DNA from: Flammula alnicola
Taxonomy: Eukaryota; Basidiomycota; Agaricomycetes; Agaricales; Strophariaceae
Reading direction: 5' to 3'
Length of the DNA stretch: 64,000 nt
Assembly (NCBI GenBank): GCA_015499995.1
Contig: JADNRV010000004.1
Coordinates: 62,001 to 126,000, forward strand
The position numbers and the translations under genes are program-made. Below the pieces are notes generated by a model. It was not told the origin of the DNA and did no database searches. It worked only from the letters and a program-made list of their open reading frames with translations. Below are positions 45,229 to 56,817 of the stretch, in pieces (positions within the stretch are counted from its first letter, which is position 1; every line of letters starts with the position of its first letter).

Positions 45229-47793
45229 ATGGCTCAGCCCACATTGGATGAAGTACTTAACAGGACCTTCCGATGATAGCCAAGAACGCAGGTCGTCCAA
45301 GGTCAACGTGATGCCGAACATGCCCCACCGCCACCTACCTTTGGGAAATGTCTGCCTTGATACTCGTGGGGGCCGTGGTGGTTTATATATACCAAGTAAG
45401 TGTCAAGTTATGAATGCGTGGTAACGCCTAACGTGTATTGTCCAGACAAAACTATTCGGTCTTTGGTCGAGCAAGATCTCGAAGACGACCGTGGATGCGA
45501 TCCTAGTTTTGCATCTGGAAGTGGTTCAGGCATCGAGGTGGATTTCTCAGCATATATTCCACGGTGAAGCGACGTGTTAGTAGCCTTCAAGGTGCTTGTT
45601 TGTGCTTTATCCGTAGTGTGCGCCTTCTAACTCGGAGCGTTCACAACAGTATGCATGGGCAGCGTACGGTCAGTCCCTTTTCGCGTTCTCGGCGACGACG
45701 CCGTCCTTATGAAGCCAATTGAGTGCAGAGAGAGACGCTATGGGGACGAAGGAGGCATTGGCTACACCGTGGTCGATTCTATTGGCACGATGCAAATCAT
45801 GGGCCTCGAAGAAGAATACAAACGCGCACGAGATTAGGTTGCCAATAGTTTGACGTTCGAGCGAGAGAGAATTTCAACACATTCGATGTGCGTGGCTATC
45901 CGTGTTCCTTGTTTCAGCTGCTAACGAAGTTGCACAGACAACAATTCGCGTGTTAGGTGGTCTGCTAACGGCATATCATCTATCCAACGAAGACCCTATT
46001 TTCCTTGAAAAGGCTACGGAACTGACAGACCGTATGCTGCCAGCTTTTGACACTCCTTCGGGTCTCCCACTATCCATGATAAACCTCAAACAACGCAAAG
46101 GCATTGATGACCCCAGTTATCCCGGCCTTATCAGCACCGCCGAGGCCTCAACTCTGCAGCTCGAACTACGATACTTGAGCTATTTGACGGATAATGATGA
46201 TTATTGGGATAAAGCCGAACAGGTACGTCCTTTGCGAATAAAACTAAGTTGGTGTTGATACGCTTCCAGGTCATGAGAGTCATAAAGGCTGCAAAATTAT
46301 CGTCTGTCCTGGTTCCGATCTACCTAAGGTGGGTTTCATCACCTCAAATTGTAGAGCAAGTTAATATCAGTCTTCAGTGCGGAGACTGGACAGTTCATGC
46401 TATCGGAAATTCGTTTGGGCTCGCGGGGAGATTCTTATTATGAATATCTATTGTGAGATCACTTTTTCTTAGTTCTGCGATCAAGTTTTAACGTATATAT
46501 TTTATCAAGGACACAATATCTACAGACGGTAAATCCACTTGAACATCCTTTGTTTCTAGTGCTCAAGTTGTTTGTTTGAAAGAACAAATCAGAAAGGGTC
46601 TATCTCGAGGTACGCGTGTATAAGCACAAATTGCCAAGTTTCGCTCAACCTATTTCAAATAGATGTATGAAGAAACTATGGAGGCTATCCACAAAACCCT
46701 TGTTCACAAAGGCTTGCATAAAGGACTAATATTCACGACCGAAATTATTCCGGAACGCCAACGTGACGGACAAGTGTGTGGATGTTCTAGTTTCTTCAGT
46801 CAAGTCCATAACTTACGAAGCTTTACAGCTCTTGGCGACTATCCCCAAAACAAGATCACCTCGTCTGCTTCCTAGGAGGTTTTTTAATGCTCGGAGCAAC
46901 TACGACAGGCGCTGCGGGTTCCTCAGTATCGGTGCCTCCACGCCCGAGCGAGCTTACTTCGGCTGGGCAACGAGACTGGAAACTCGGGCATGAACTTATC
47001 GAGACTTGTATGGACACTTATACGACAGCAACGTAAGGGCTATTCCGCCTTCGCAACATCCAAATAGCGGACTCTCGCCGGAGATCACACACTTTTGGAC
47101 GAAAGATGATGTCAACGTGCCAAGTACGGAACGAGATTGGTATATCATGGGAAACGAGTAAGTCCTCTTTATTTTATTAAGGTTTCAATGTCACTCAACT
47201 TTCTATCCCAGCCCCCCCGAACAACCATCGTACGCGGCTCGTTACATCCTGCGGTAAGTTGCATTCATTGTACAATATCATTTTGTCTGACTGTGCTTAA
47301 TCCGCAGGCCAGAGACAGTCGAATCGCTTTTCATAACCTATCGACTAACGGGCAACCCTAAGTATCGCGAGTAGGGATGGAAGATATTCTAATCTATTCA
47401 AAAGCACTGCCGGCTTGAAAGTGGAGGCTATGCCTCTATACTCAGCGTCGACGTCGACGCTGATAGCATCCATATTGACAAAATGGAGACGTTTTTCCTG
47501 GTTCGTCTCATCTACACTTCCTTCATTTCAGTGATATTGATTGTCCCAAACAGAGCGAGACACTAAAATACCTCTACCTCCTGTTCTCGGACGCAAGCGT
47601 TCTACCTCTCAATGGTAAGTGGCCTTCTTTCTTTTCTACTCAGCAACTAATCTTGTTTTCTTCAAAGAATATGTCTTCAGTACAGAGGTATGCAGTCCTA
47701 TCAAACCTTTTTCATGCCTGACACTGATCTCTTTGCTTTTAGGCACATGCACTCCCTATTTTCACTCATTCGACTCGGACAGGCTTTTTCTAA
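45229..47793 (+). pseudogene. GH47 alpha-mannosidase pseudogene (full-length copy)
   Basis: It is a copy of the gene at 22091-24730 from about 120 bp upstream of the start (45229, MAQPTLDEV) to beyond the stop (47793), in the opposite orientation. Introns are retained, so it arose by DNA duplication. Lesions include a frame loss soon after the start, a TGA in the IPKQRD region (near 45567), TAG replacing Trp in RDWVAKNL (45835-45837) and a one-base loss in FEREGNF a few codons later. Many blocks remain readable (TTIRVLGGLLTAYHLSNEDP, PSYPGLISTAEASTLQLELR, TEAHALPIF-like end). No functional enzyme can be made. Confidence 0.88.
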
Positions 47794-47869
47794 GCTACCT
47801 CGTCAATGCATATTGTCCAGTGTATCCATATAATGATTCATCAAATTTACGGCTGAAAGAAGATGCCGA

Positions 47870-48540
47870 GAATGGGTGAGGTCCTAACGACATCGCTCTT
47901 TAATCCGGTGAAACTCCAGCAGCACTCGGGCCGTCCACCGTCATCCAATGAAATTTGGTTACCAGTTACAACTTTTGTCGAGCCGATATTAGCTCTTTCC
48001 AAGACATGTCTGATAGGCAGGATCGTGCGTGTGAGGCGGTTAGAACCATAGAGCACGATAGACCGGGATTACATTCCTTGTTGTGGGTTCTTGACCTACC
48101 GTTGGAACGGCACCTGGAAGTTTCCGACATTAGTACTTTCTTGTAACATCGACGACGCAAGGATGACACAGATAAGCCAACAATGGGAGGTCCGTTCTTA
48201 TCTTATATTAGACCCTTCAATCATGTTTGCTGATGTTTAACTAGTGGTCGGATTTTCACCGGCATGCTTATGAGAAAATGTCGCGGAATAACAGGTTGTG
48301 AGGAATCATAATATCTTGGATATAGCACTGGTGTCCCTTGTGACTTCGGAGGAAGACTATAAGGAATGTGGTGAGTCTCTGAGCCTCCTCAGGAGATTGA
48401 GAAACCAGTATATGTACTTATGTCGATACAAACAGACGAAGAACACACGGCGCGATCGACGGGAAGATCTTTCATCTCACGAGTTCACAAGACTCCAAGC
48501 TGATAGAAAAGGCGATTAAACAACTTTGGGCTCCACAGCA
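47870..48540 (+). repeat. module Y, copy 2
   Basis: It follows the GH47 pseudogene 3' flank and is homologous to Y copies 1, 3 and 4. It contains the uninterrupted site TGTACTTATGTCGATACAAA (about 48415), which in copy 3 carries a poly(A)-tailed insertion. Confidence 0.65.
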
Positions 48541-48951
48541 CTGGCACGCTGTCGTCTGTATATGGCGCAAGTTCTCTCTGTCGGCAAAAGTTTTCTACCT
48601 ATGTCATTCTTTTTTTAAATGCAGAGGTTGACAAGCAAAATGTTATCCGCGACTTAAATCTCACCGGATTTCGAGGTGCCCCCTTTCCTCTGAAGAGTCA
48701 ACGCCGCGCCCTTTCCCGTCATTCGCCGCAGATTTTGCTCCATCACTCTTGGACTCTTAACGTTTCAGCACCAGTCCACACCATTTCTTCGACGGCTATT
48801 CGTTGTTCAACCAACCACGTACAGTCATATCTATCGTAACTTGATTCCCGTACGTTCTTCCTCGCTCCTTCGACCACTACTCAGCATCCAACTGACTGAA
48901 TTACAGCCAGACATCCCTTCCAACATAAAATAAACAACCAAGCTTTCGGAG
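48541..48951. other. 5' region of HET gene A
   Basis: About 400 bp without a gene. It has C/T-rich stretches just upstream of the start, as is common in basidiomycete promoters. No defined motif is supported. Confidence 0.4.
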
Positions 48952-51225
48952 ATGGGAAAACGCACAGCAATTCCCCCCCTGCTACCAGTACCTACCGGCC
49001 TTAAAACACCGACCGATCATCTTTGTGACGTCTGCAAATCGCTCAAACTCAGCGCCGAACGATTTGTGGTCCTGCCGAGCGACAATGAAACAGAAAATCA
49101 GCCTGATGACCCAAAAATTTCGCTAGGGCTCGTGGAAGACATGCGGAAGAAATCGTACTGCCCATTTTGTCGGCTTGTCCTCACCGCGCTTGGAGGCGCT
49201 GAAGTCCCGTCGTTTGAAGGTGGCCAGCCCGTGGCTGCTAGCATAACCTGGAGGACGGAGGGAGGAGACTCCGATTCTGATGGACCCTCGGACCACACCC
49301 CTAAAATTCGCGTTCTGTACCTCTCTGCTCGGAAGCGAAACGGCGAAAGAATCGATGATAGAAGGCTTAATCTTTTCCCAGAAATCACATTGCTTGCCAA
49401 TGACGCGCCCACCTCGTCGAAACTCCGGCTCATACGGCCAATCAAAGAGGATCAAATAGACTTTGCGATGGTACGGAACTGGCTATCAATGTGCGAAAAT
49501 TGGCACGGTTCATCCTGCACCAAATCCCCCCTGTTCCGCCATGAAGTTAGAAACGTGGCGGATGAAGTACCGGCCTTTCGTTTGATTGACGTTGTCAACA
49601 ACTGCATCGTACGCAGTCCCATCAATCTCAAATATGCGACCTTGAGTTACGTGTGGGGAAGCGACGAGAACAGACCACAACGCAGGCTCGTGGCCTTGAA
49701 GAGCAACATCGACCAACTGGAGCGACCAGGCGCATTCATCCTACCAGAGTTTCGCGACAGGATTCCTCAGACCATCTTGGACACCATGCAAGTCGTCAGG
49801 GAGTTGAAAATGCGATATCTGTGGGTCGATTCCTTGTGTATTGTCCAGGATGGCGATCCCACAGTCAAGGAGAAGGCGATCTCTAAAATGGACATCGTTT
49901 ATGGAGCATGCTTTATTATGATTACAGCGGCAACAGGAGACGCCTTTGTTGGTCTGCCCGGACTGCGGCCCGGTACTCGTGGGCGACGCCAGCCTATCGA
50001 AGAGGTTATGCCAGGACTTAGACTGGCTTTCATACAACGATATCAAAATGAGATCAAAGATTCGCCCTATTATACAAGGGCCTGGACGTGAGTCTCTCTC
50101 GATGTATTATTCGGCTTCCGCTAACATGAACTGCTTAGCCTTCAAGAGATGGAATTTGCACCACGCAGCCTCGTCTTTATTGGAGGGCAGGTCCTCTTCA
50201 GATGCAACAAAGCCGACCAGTGGCGTGAAGACGTGATTTTCGAAGATGAGAGCGTCGTCGCAGAAGAAATCTCAGAAGAAAAACTCAACCAAAGTAACGA
50301 TATCGGAACATTCGAAGGAGCGATCCAAACTTATTCAGCGCGCTCTCTTACCTACAACTCCGACATTTATAATGCATTCGCTGGACTTTCTAACTATATC
50401 AAGTCAGAGCTCAAAGTAAACTTGTGTCATGGAATTCCTGATGCCTATTTCGATTGGTTTCTCCTCTGGACGTCATTGGCGCCTCAGGATCGCCGACCGG
50501 GTGCTCCGAGTTGGTCGTGGTCTGGTTGGATTGGAGAGTCGTGGCCGAAAATATGGTCCTGGTATGATCCAAGCGTTCGGAAGATTCGCCATGCACTGCC
50601 AAAGCGAACATGGATCATCTGGTATGAACGGGTTGCTCATAACTCGGTTGAATGTGTTCGTGTCTGGGCCCCTAAGAAGCCCTCATCCTCGACGAACTTC
50701 TACGGCGGTCCCGTTCAAAAACGCTTCGCATTCGACTGTTCCCGCACACTCCCGACACCTCGGAAATTGGTCGATGCACCAGAGTACACCAAAGACATCC
50801 TCAACTCTGCTCCTCGATCGGGATTTTTGCAGTTCTGGACTGTCTCCGTCACATTCAACCTCGACACACCGACGAGCGAAGCTGATACACGCGGGTCTTT
50901 CAACACGCGCTCTCGTGTTGGATTTTTTGGTCGAAATGGCCGTGAAGTCGGCACTCTCTTCGTGAACCCGAGCTGGCACAAGGATCATGTTCCGGGAAAG
51001 CATGAATTCATTCTCTTGTGTGAGGGAAGGGATCAGCGCCTGAGTCAGAGGGCGAAACGTGGACAGGAAGATCTCGAGCCCGGTTGGAAGTACATGGTTA
51101 TGCTGATTGAGTGGCATGGAAAAGGACAGTGGGCAGAGCGAGTCTCGGTGGGCTTCATTGAGAAAAATGACCTGAACGAGTCATTAGGGCAGGGACCAGC
51201 ATGGAAAGAGATCATTTTGGCGTAA
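48952..51225 (+). CDS. HET-domain protein, copy A (complete)
   Basis: The protein has 740 residues and two exons (48952-50087 and 50139-51225). The start is MGKRTAIPPLLPVPTGLKTP. An N-terminal pair of CxxC motifs (HLCDVCKSLKL, SYCPFCRLVL) precedes the HET domain, whose blocks are clear: LKYATLSYVWGSDE, TILDTMQVVRELKMRYLWVD-SLCIVQDG, KMDIVYGACFIMITAATGDA-FVGLPGLRPG and YYTRAWT-LQEMEFAPRSLVF. The C-terminal half (LCHGIPDAYFDWFLLWTSL, PGAPSWSWSGWIGESWPKIW, FLQFWTVSVTFNLDT, GKHEFILLCEGRD, KYMVMLIEWHGKGQWAERVS) is typical of basidiomycete HET proteins. Such domains trigger cell death after non-self fusion in ascomycetes; in basidiomycetes the role is mostly untested. The frame is intact. It is nearly identical to copy B at 61941-64000. 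Confidence 0.92.
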
Positions 51226-51464
51226 AGGATCCCCAAAACGAAGAATGTATGACTCATGACTGTAAAATACTCTGTATGTACTAAGCTTACAACTACTGTG
51301 ACTATGCTATGCCTTGTTCGAATGTCGCGCTATACGAAATCAGTTAGTCCGCATACTATGATGTCGACTGCATTATCAGCAAGTACCATTTTGCATTGAT
51401 TGCAAAGCCTGTTTTACACTACGTTTGCCGTTGGACGATGAAATGAACACAGTGTTCTCTCATT

Positions 51465-51745
51465 TCTAGCAACTAATCGTAATTCATTCAAAGATTGCGT
51501 CTTCAAAACTTCAATATTCAATATTCAATACCGATCGAGGTATGCCGCACTTCTGCGAACCTCTCCAAGCTCGAACCTGATCTTTTTCATTTTGGGCACA
51601 TCCGCTCCTCATTTTCACTCCCCCGACTGTGGTAGGCTTCTTCGAAACTATATTGTCAATGGATATTACCCCGGGTAACCATACAGTGGCGATTTATTCG
51701 ATGTACATTATCAAATTTCTGACGCTTTAGCGAACGCAAGGGAAT
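51465..51745 (+). pseudogene. GH47 mannosidase 3'-end fragment
   Basis: It includes the penultimate and last intron/exon borders (CAACTAATCGTAATTCATTC..., GGGCACATCCGCTCCTCATT) and flank, following HET copy A at a distance of about 240 bp. It is the mirror of the fragment after HET copy B. Confidence 0.65.
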
Positions 51746-52430
51746 GAGGTTGAATGAGCTCAAGCTTAATGACGTCACTCTATAATCTGATCAACCTCGG
51801 GCAGCAATCGGGCCGTCCACTGCCATCCGTTGAAATTTGGCGCCCAGAAACTTAAACGGATACCCACGCTTTGTCAAGCCGATGTTAGCTCTTGGAAACA
51901 ACATGCCTGATATTCGGAATCGTGCATTTGAGGCCGTTAAAACTCTAGTCAACCAGGGTGACGTTCTTATTGGTGGGTTCTTGACGTGCCGTAGAACGTC
52001 ATGGACCACTACAAAGAACTCAACCTCGACATCGGGCAAGAATAGTACAAAGATAAACGAACAACCTGAGTGGAAGGTCCGTTCCTATCTTACTTATATT
52101 GCTGATGTTTGACTAGTAGTTCAATTTTCACCAGTACATACACTTACGAACAAATGTCGTGGAATACGGTTACCACTGTGAGTACTTATGTCGACGTTGC
52201 GCCGTCGAATAGTCGTTACATATCATAGTAGTCAGTCATGTACCGGGGACGTCCAACATAAGGCAACGCCTCAATGGACATTAATGGATTTAAAAAAAAA
52301 AAAAAAAAAAACTTATGTCGACACAGACAGAAGAACGCACGCGAAGCGATGGACAGAAAGGCCTTTCGTCGAACAAGTACACGAAACTCCAAGCTGATTG
52401 GAAAGGCGGTTATTATTAAACACAGAACTC
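51745..52430 (+). repeat. module Y, copy 3 (with a retroposon inside)
   Basis: It begins with the CACTCTATAATCTGATCAAC phrase, then PMLALGNNMPDIRNRAFEAV-KTL is readable. The copy is interrupted at 52196-52310. Its right end meets module Z copy 3. Confidence 0.65.
52184..52322 (+). mobile_element. short poly(A)-tailed retroposon with 12-bp target duplication
   Basis: ACTTATGTCGAC occurs directly before (52184-52195) and directly after (52311-52322) a 115-bp insert that ends in about 20 A residues. Module Y copy 2 has the site once (about 48417) without the insert. The insert (GTTGCGCCGTCGAATAGTCG...) has no obvious tRNA, 5S or 7SL core that I can identify. The target duplication and poly(A) tail indicate LINE-type retroposition of a short or 5'-truncated RNA. 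Confidence 0.88.
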
Positions 52431-52439
52431 AGATGGATA

Positions 52440-52800
52440 GAGCAGTGATGGAATGACATTACTCCCGGAAAATTATTAGACCGTTTCCTTGCTGAGGCTT
52501 GGAGGTTTTGACCGGCAAAAGACCGATACGCTAAAGCTGTCTTATTGCCTTTGTTTTATACTTTAGATACATGTAAATTTAAACGCCATCCGTGCGACAG
52601 CTGGTATATCAAACATATTGTTTTTACCGTACGTCGCACGTACCCGTGAGGCGTGGTCAGCATGTCGTAGTATCTGGAATTTTTGATGGAAAATATGGAT
52701 ACCAAAGTGGTTCTTGAAGGCGTCGCTGATAAAGAGCTCCTTTATACATGGGTATTAGGCAGATGTTGGGTGTCACCGTGAGTCCCGACCCACAGGCCAA
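52440..52800. repeat. module Z, copy 3
   Basis: It is homologous to 41095-41460 and 43826-44200, with the same right-end phrase CCGACCCACAGGCCAA. Here it is co-linear with the 3' flank of the real G-alpha gene. Confidence 0.7.
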
Positions 52801-54852
52801 GACACTTGATCGTCAATTAGAAGCCGCCGCCACTGGGACCAGGGAAAGACTAATAAGTAAACAGCTTTCAGACAGACACTCTCAGGCTATAGATCCTACA
52901 GAGGGGAGATATATATAATAAATGTCTCCAGTAAGTATACATTTTCTGTTCTGTATTGGTTCGGGCCGGGGGCCTGCTAGGCAGGCGCTAGCGTCTAAAC
53001 GAGGAAAGGAGGTAGAGAAAGGCCAAACATACAGCAAGATAAAGCAAGATAAGCTAATGACGCATGGAGGAGGAAAGGACGGAGTGCTGACACAAGATAA
53101 TTGATAGCAGGAGTCAAGACAAGCACGGAGGTAACAACAAAAAACAGAGTAAAAGAGCGGAGTAGTACGTAGTAATAATAGTAGTAGTAGTGGCGAAAGG
53201 CAGCTAGCTGATCAAGGACTAGAATAAATATAAGTAAGTACCTGCTAAGTTGATACACATCCATAGAAGAAAAGCAGAGAATCTGATGAACTCCAATGCC
53301 AAAAAAAAAGCGAATCACAAGGTCGACGTTCGTGAGGTGATACGCGTCAAAACGAGTAGCCCAGGTAAGTTGAGCAATCCCGTCCACATGGACGATTTGG
53401 AAACGTTGACTGTTGTAAGCCAATGAGGAGAGTTCCGTTATTAGAAGCCCCAGCCCCAGCCGTTCCGCACTCCAACCCAACCCAAGCTTGTTATCGACGG
53501 CACCTCGACCCATCATGCATCAAGCAAGGCATCGGCATCCTGAAGGACCCCCCGCCCAAAAAACACGGCTCAACCCACACGCCGACCCATCCCCTTCCGC
53601 CCCTCGTCCAAGCATGGCGTCACCGAATCCAACTCCCCGTCTGATCATGATCGAGTCGTCGTCGTGGTAATCCCTCCAACCCTGAGGCCTGAGCCTTCCT
53701 TCCCCCGCTCCCACCGGCTACCTTGGCGCCGGGCCCCGAAGGAAAAAGGGGGTCTCCATGTAACGGTACATCCAATAATAATCCAGTCCAATCCCAATCC
53801 AATCCAAATCACAAAAAGAGCGCCACAGCGAAACACTAAGAAAAGAAGCGGCGCAAAACCAAGTAAGGACCATGATCAGTACCCCATCAACAGAGAGTCA
53901 AAGAAAGATGTGGCGAACCGTAAGGAAGTACAACAAACAACAGGAAGCGGGCAAGCAAAAGACATAAAGTGAGAGTGGTAGTGATAGTGATAGCATGGCA
54001 TAAGAGGTCCAGGACGTCGACAAGTCGGGATTTCACAGCATAATGGTCCGGATCTGCACATGTGGCGGAATTGACGGACGTGAACATGCATGCTTCGGGT
54101 TTCGGGTTGCGATAGGGGGGGGGGAGGGGGCGGAAGAGGGGTACTCACGTTTTTGCTCACGATCGCACTGTTATTTCCATGGTTCCCGTTTCGTGTTGTT
54201 TCGTATTTCGTATTGTGTGTTCGTTTCGGCGTATACCGCAGGGGATGGCAGGAATGAATGGAGAGATGACAATCACATTCCAGACGTTTTTGGATTTTGG
54301 GGTTGGGTTGGGTTTCAACAACGGACAACGGGTCACAGCAGGGCACCAGCGTTTGGGATTAACGTGTTTTTTTGTTTGTTTGTGTTGCGTGCAAAAGGTT
54401 AGGACGGGATAGGGCAGGCATGATCGAGGCAATAAAAAGGCAAAAAAAAGGTTGAGATGAGTATAGATCAGAAAAATCATCAAAAGGAATGAAGAAAAAC
54501 CGAAACCAAATCAAAAGCTCAAAACGCAAAACGCAAAAAGCGAAACGCGAGAGAGAAACGGATGGATCAGAATAGCAGAATATGAATAGCAGAAGCGCCA
54601 CAGGTATGGCCGAGAAGAAGGGAGTAGATGAAATGGATGAAGGATATGATACGATACGTGCTGATGCTGGTATTAATAAACGCGCGCGGGCCAGTGCGGG
54701 CGAATGATGGGCGAATGCAAATATGCGTGCGTGCGTGCGTGCGAATGCCAATGCGAACGGAAGGATTGAGATAAAAATAGAAATAGAGGCTCGAGACAAG
54801 GTAGATAGAAAATATTAAGAGAAGGGAAGATAGAGGAGAAGGGAGAGACGGG
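52801..54852. other. 3' flank of the G-alpha gene
   Basis: This is a low-complexity spacer of about 2 kb. It has A-rich runs, GTA and TAG microsatellite stretches (about 53175-53195), a G run (about 54114-54132) and a GCGT repeat (54724-54745). 52801-54080 is the partner of the duplicate at 44201-45110. No gene is seen; long open frames here have biased composition only. Confidence 0.6.
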
Positions 54853-56817
54853 CTAGATCAACGCCGCCGTTTCAAGATTCGTACGCAGAGTAATGCTATA
54901 ACGATGACACAAGAAAAGCAAAATGATGAGCGCACGATTGAATGATTGGTGTTGAAAAAAAATAGAAGGTCCAAGAATCGCAAATAGATTCGACGACAGG
55001 CAAGGAAAAATCAAGGAAGTAAAGGGACTCACTCTGTGAGAAAAAAAGCAGATGGCGCGAAGAGCAAGGTTAGCTTCTTGATTTGATTTAGGGAACTCGA
55101 GCGGCGCACCTTCAACAGCGGCCATGACCACCCGAAGCATAGCGGTGTCTGTTGCGGTCGTTATACTGCACAAGTTAGAAAGGAAAAAGGAAAGATGGCA
55201 TCAGCAACATGGTCAGCCATCCAAACATCCCATGCATATCCCTGAGTCGACGACTGGGATATAACCCCGAGTCGACTGGGATACAACAGAGAAAGCTACT
55301 CACTGGATATAAATCTCGCGTTCTTTCGAGCGGCCGGCCTTCTGCGCCAGCCTCGCGAACCGGCGCCTGAAGTAGTCGCGGCCTGCTTTGATGTCGCCCG
55401 GTTCGCCATCGAAGTCCTATTATTGTATGTACGCAACACCGAGGTAGGTGGTCAGCTGCTACGTCAACCACAGTAGATTGGGTAGCATAAGGATAAAAAG
55501 ACGCACGGGGAAGAAGTTCTTGATGTCGGACGTGGGGATTTTCTTCTCGAACAGGTCGTTTTTGTTGAGGAAGAGGATCTGTGCGGATTGAGTTTGAATG
55601 AGAAGGAGAAAGAAGATAAAGCGTATAGCTAGATACACACGATTGATGTTTGCTTGAACCACTGCGAATGGCATATCGAGTCCCAGATCGTCATCGCATC
55701 TTGCATTTGGTTCTAACGAGATGGGGGGTCAATACCGTATGGCTATCAATCAGAAGAATCAGAAGAATCAATCAAACGCACCGCGTCCTTATCCTCCACC
55801 AAACACTGATCGTACCCGCTCAAGCTCACTAGGAACAGTATACTCGTCACATCCTGGAAGCAGTGTATCCACTTCCTCCTCTCGCTCTTCTGCCCGCCCA
55901 CGTCGACCATCAGCATCTCGTGCTCCCTTAGCAAGAACGTCGTCTCCGTGATCCCGATCGTGCGCGCCCGACAGCGCACGATGTCCTGCTCCGTCGGCTG
56001 ATATTCTTGGTCGAATAGGCGTTCGAGATCGGAGTAGAAATACGCTAGACTATAATCAATCAATTAAATTAAATTGGCGTTAGTCAATCAAGCGCAAAAT
56101 GAATAGCGGATGCATACTTCTCTGGTAGGGCGGCCTCGTTCCCGCGCTCCCAGGCCTTCTGCACATTCGGGTCGTTCCACAGCGACTTGAGGGGTATATA
56201 ATAGTTCATCGGGAAGGGCTCCCCGTCTCGGATATCCCGCACGCCGTCGATCAGCTCCAGATACGGGGCGTTTTCCTCCGTGACCTGCAGCTCCATGTCC
56301 TCCATGGCGTCGAGAACGTAGCGCAGCCCCCGCGTGAGGTTGTCGAATACCAGCTGGCGGTAGTGCTCGATCTCGGAGGGCGAGAAGGGGAGTTTGTGGA
56401 TCAGGCGCATTTGCTGCACGAGGGAATCATCGTTAGCGTACAAGAATGAAGCGAAAAGTTAGGGGTTGCCAGTGACGCACCTTGAGAATGGTCGATTTTC
56501 CTGAATCCCCCGATCCCAGAAGTAAGACCTGCGTTGATAAGGGTAAGGGAGATGTTGTGTTATGCTTTACAGCGCAAGGCGCTTGCTAACCTTGACTTGC
56601 GATGCCAACTTGGCCTTTGCCTGCAGAAGATCAGGGGCTAATCAGCATTGTGCTCCGTGTGCCACTTCCATCCCGGCCACGGTTGGAGGTGGATTGAACG
56701 GTGAGAAAAGGTACGAGTAGTACGCACTTCTTTCAGCTGTTTCTCTGCTTCTCTGTGCAGCATCTTGTCGTGCTCTGAGACCTCCACGCCGGTGGGTGCC
56801 GACATGCATCCGCCCAT
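54853..56817 (-). CDS. heterotrimeric G-protein alpha subunit (divergent)
   Basis: GTP-binding switch protein acting under membrane receptors. The start at 56817 gives MGGCMSAPTGVEVSEHDKML, with Gly2 for myristoylation and Cys4 for palmitoylation. Exons give AKAKLASQVK, VLLLGSGDSGKSTILK (P-loop; Asp replaces the usual Glu), QMRLIHKLPFSPSEIEHYRQ, ARTIGITETTFLLRE (switch I with Arg and Thr), MLMVDVGGQKSERRKWIHCF (switch II with catalytic Gln), FLNKNDLFEKKIPTSDI (NKxD), IHITTATDTAMLRVVMAAVE (guanine-contact TATDT) and ITLRTNLETAALI. The C-terminal helix has the normal length only if a one-base exon at 55033 is included. The C-terminus lacks the Cys at -4 of Gi-like subunits. A fragment and a flank copy of this gene lie at 41.5 and 44.2-45.1 kb. 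Confidence 0.9.
55033..55033 (-). other. candidate single-nucleotide exon of the G-alpha gene
   Basis: On the minus strand the bases around it read CACAG-A-GTGAGT. The upstream intron would be 55109-55034 (GTGCGC...CACAG) and the downstream intron 55032-54896 (GTGAGT...TATAG). The lone A joins GAA-G to C-ATT, giving Glu-Asp-Ile. This restores the exact 25-residue spacing between the TATDT motif's last Thr and the C-terminus usual in G-alpha. Direct joining of 55110 to 54895 would shift the frame and end in VRILKRRR. Confidence 0.7.

Noticed and set aside
50683..51117. Minus-strand frame of 144 codons and the matching frames at 14045-14530 and 62052-62471
   Set aside because: The same antisense frame appears in all three HET copies because the sense strand is conserved. 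It has no motif of its own.
38900..54000. LTR retrotransposon explanation for modules X, Y and Z
   Set aside because: I found no paired long terminal repeats, primer binding site or gag/pol frames. The repeated units include known host genes and keep their introns.
54659..54799. Low-complexity frame near the GCGT microsatellite as a gene
   Set aside because: Composition is driven by simple repeats and lies in the G-alpha 3' flank.
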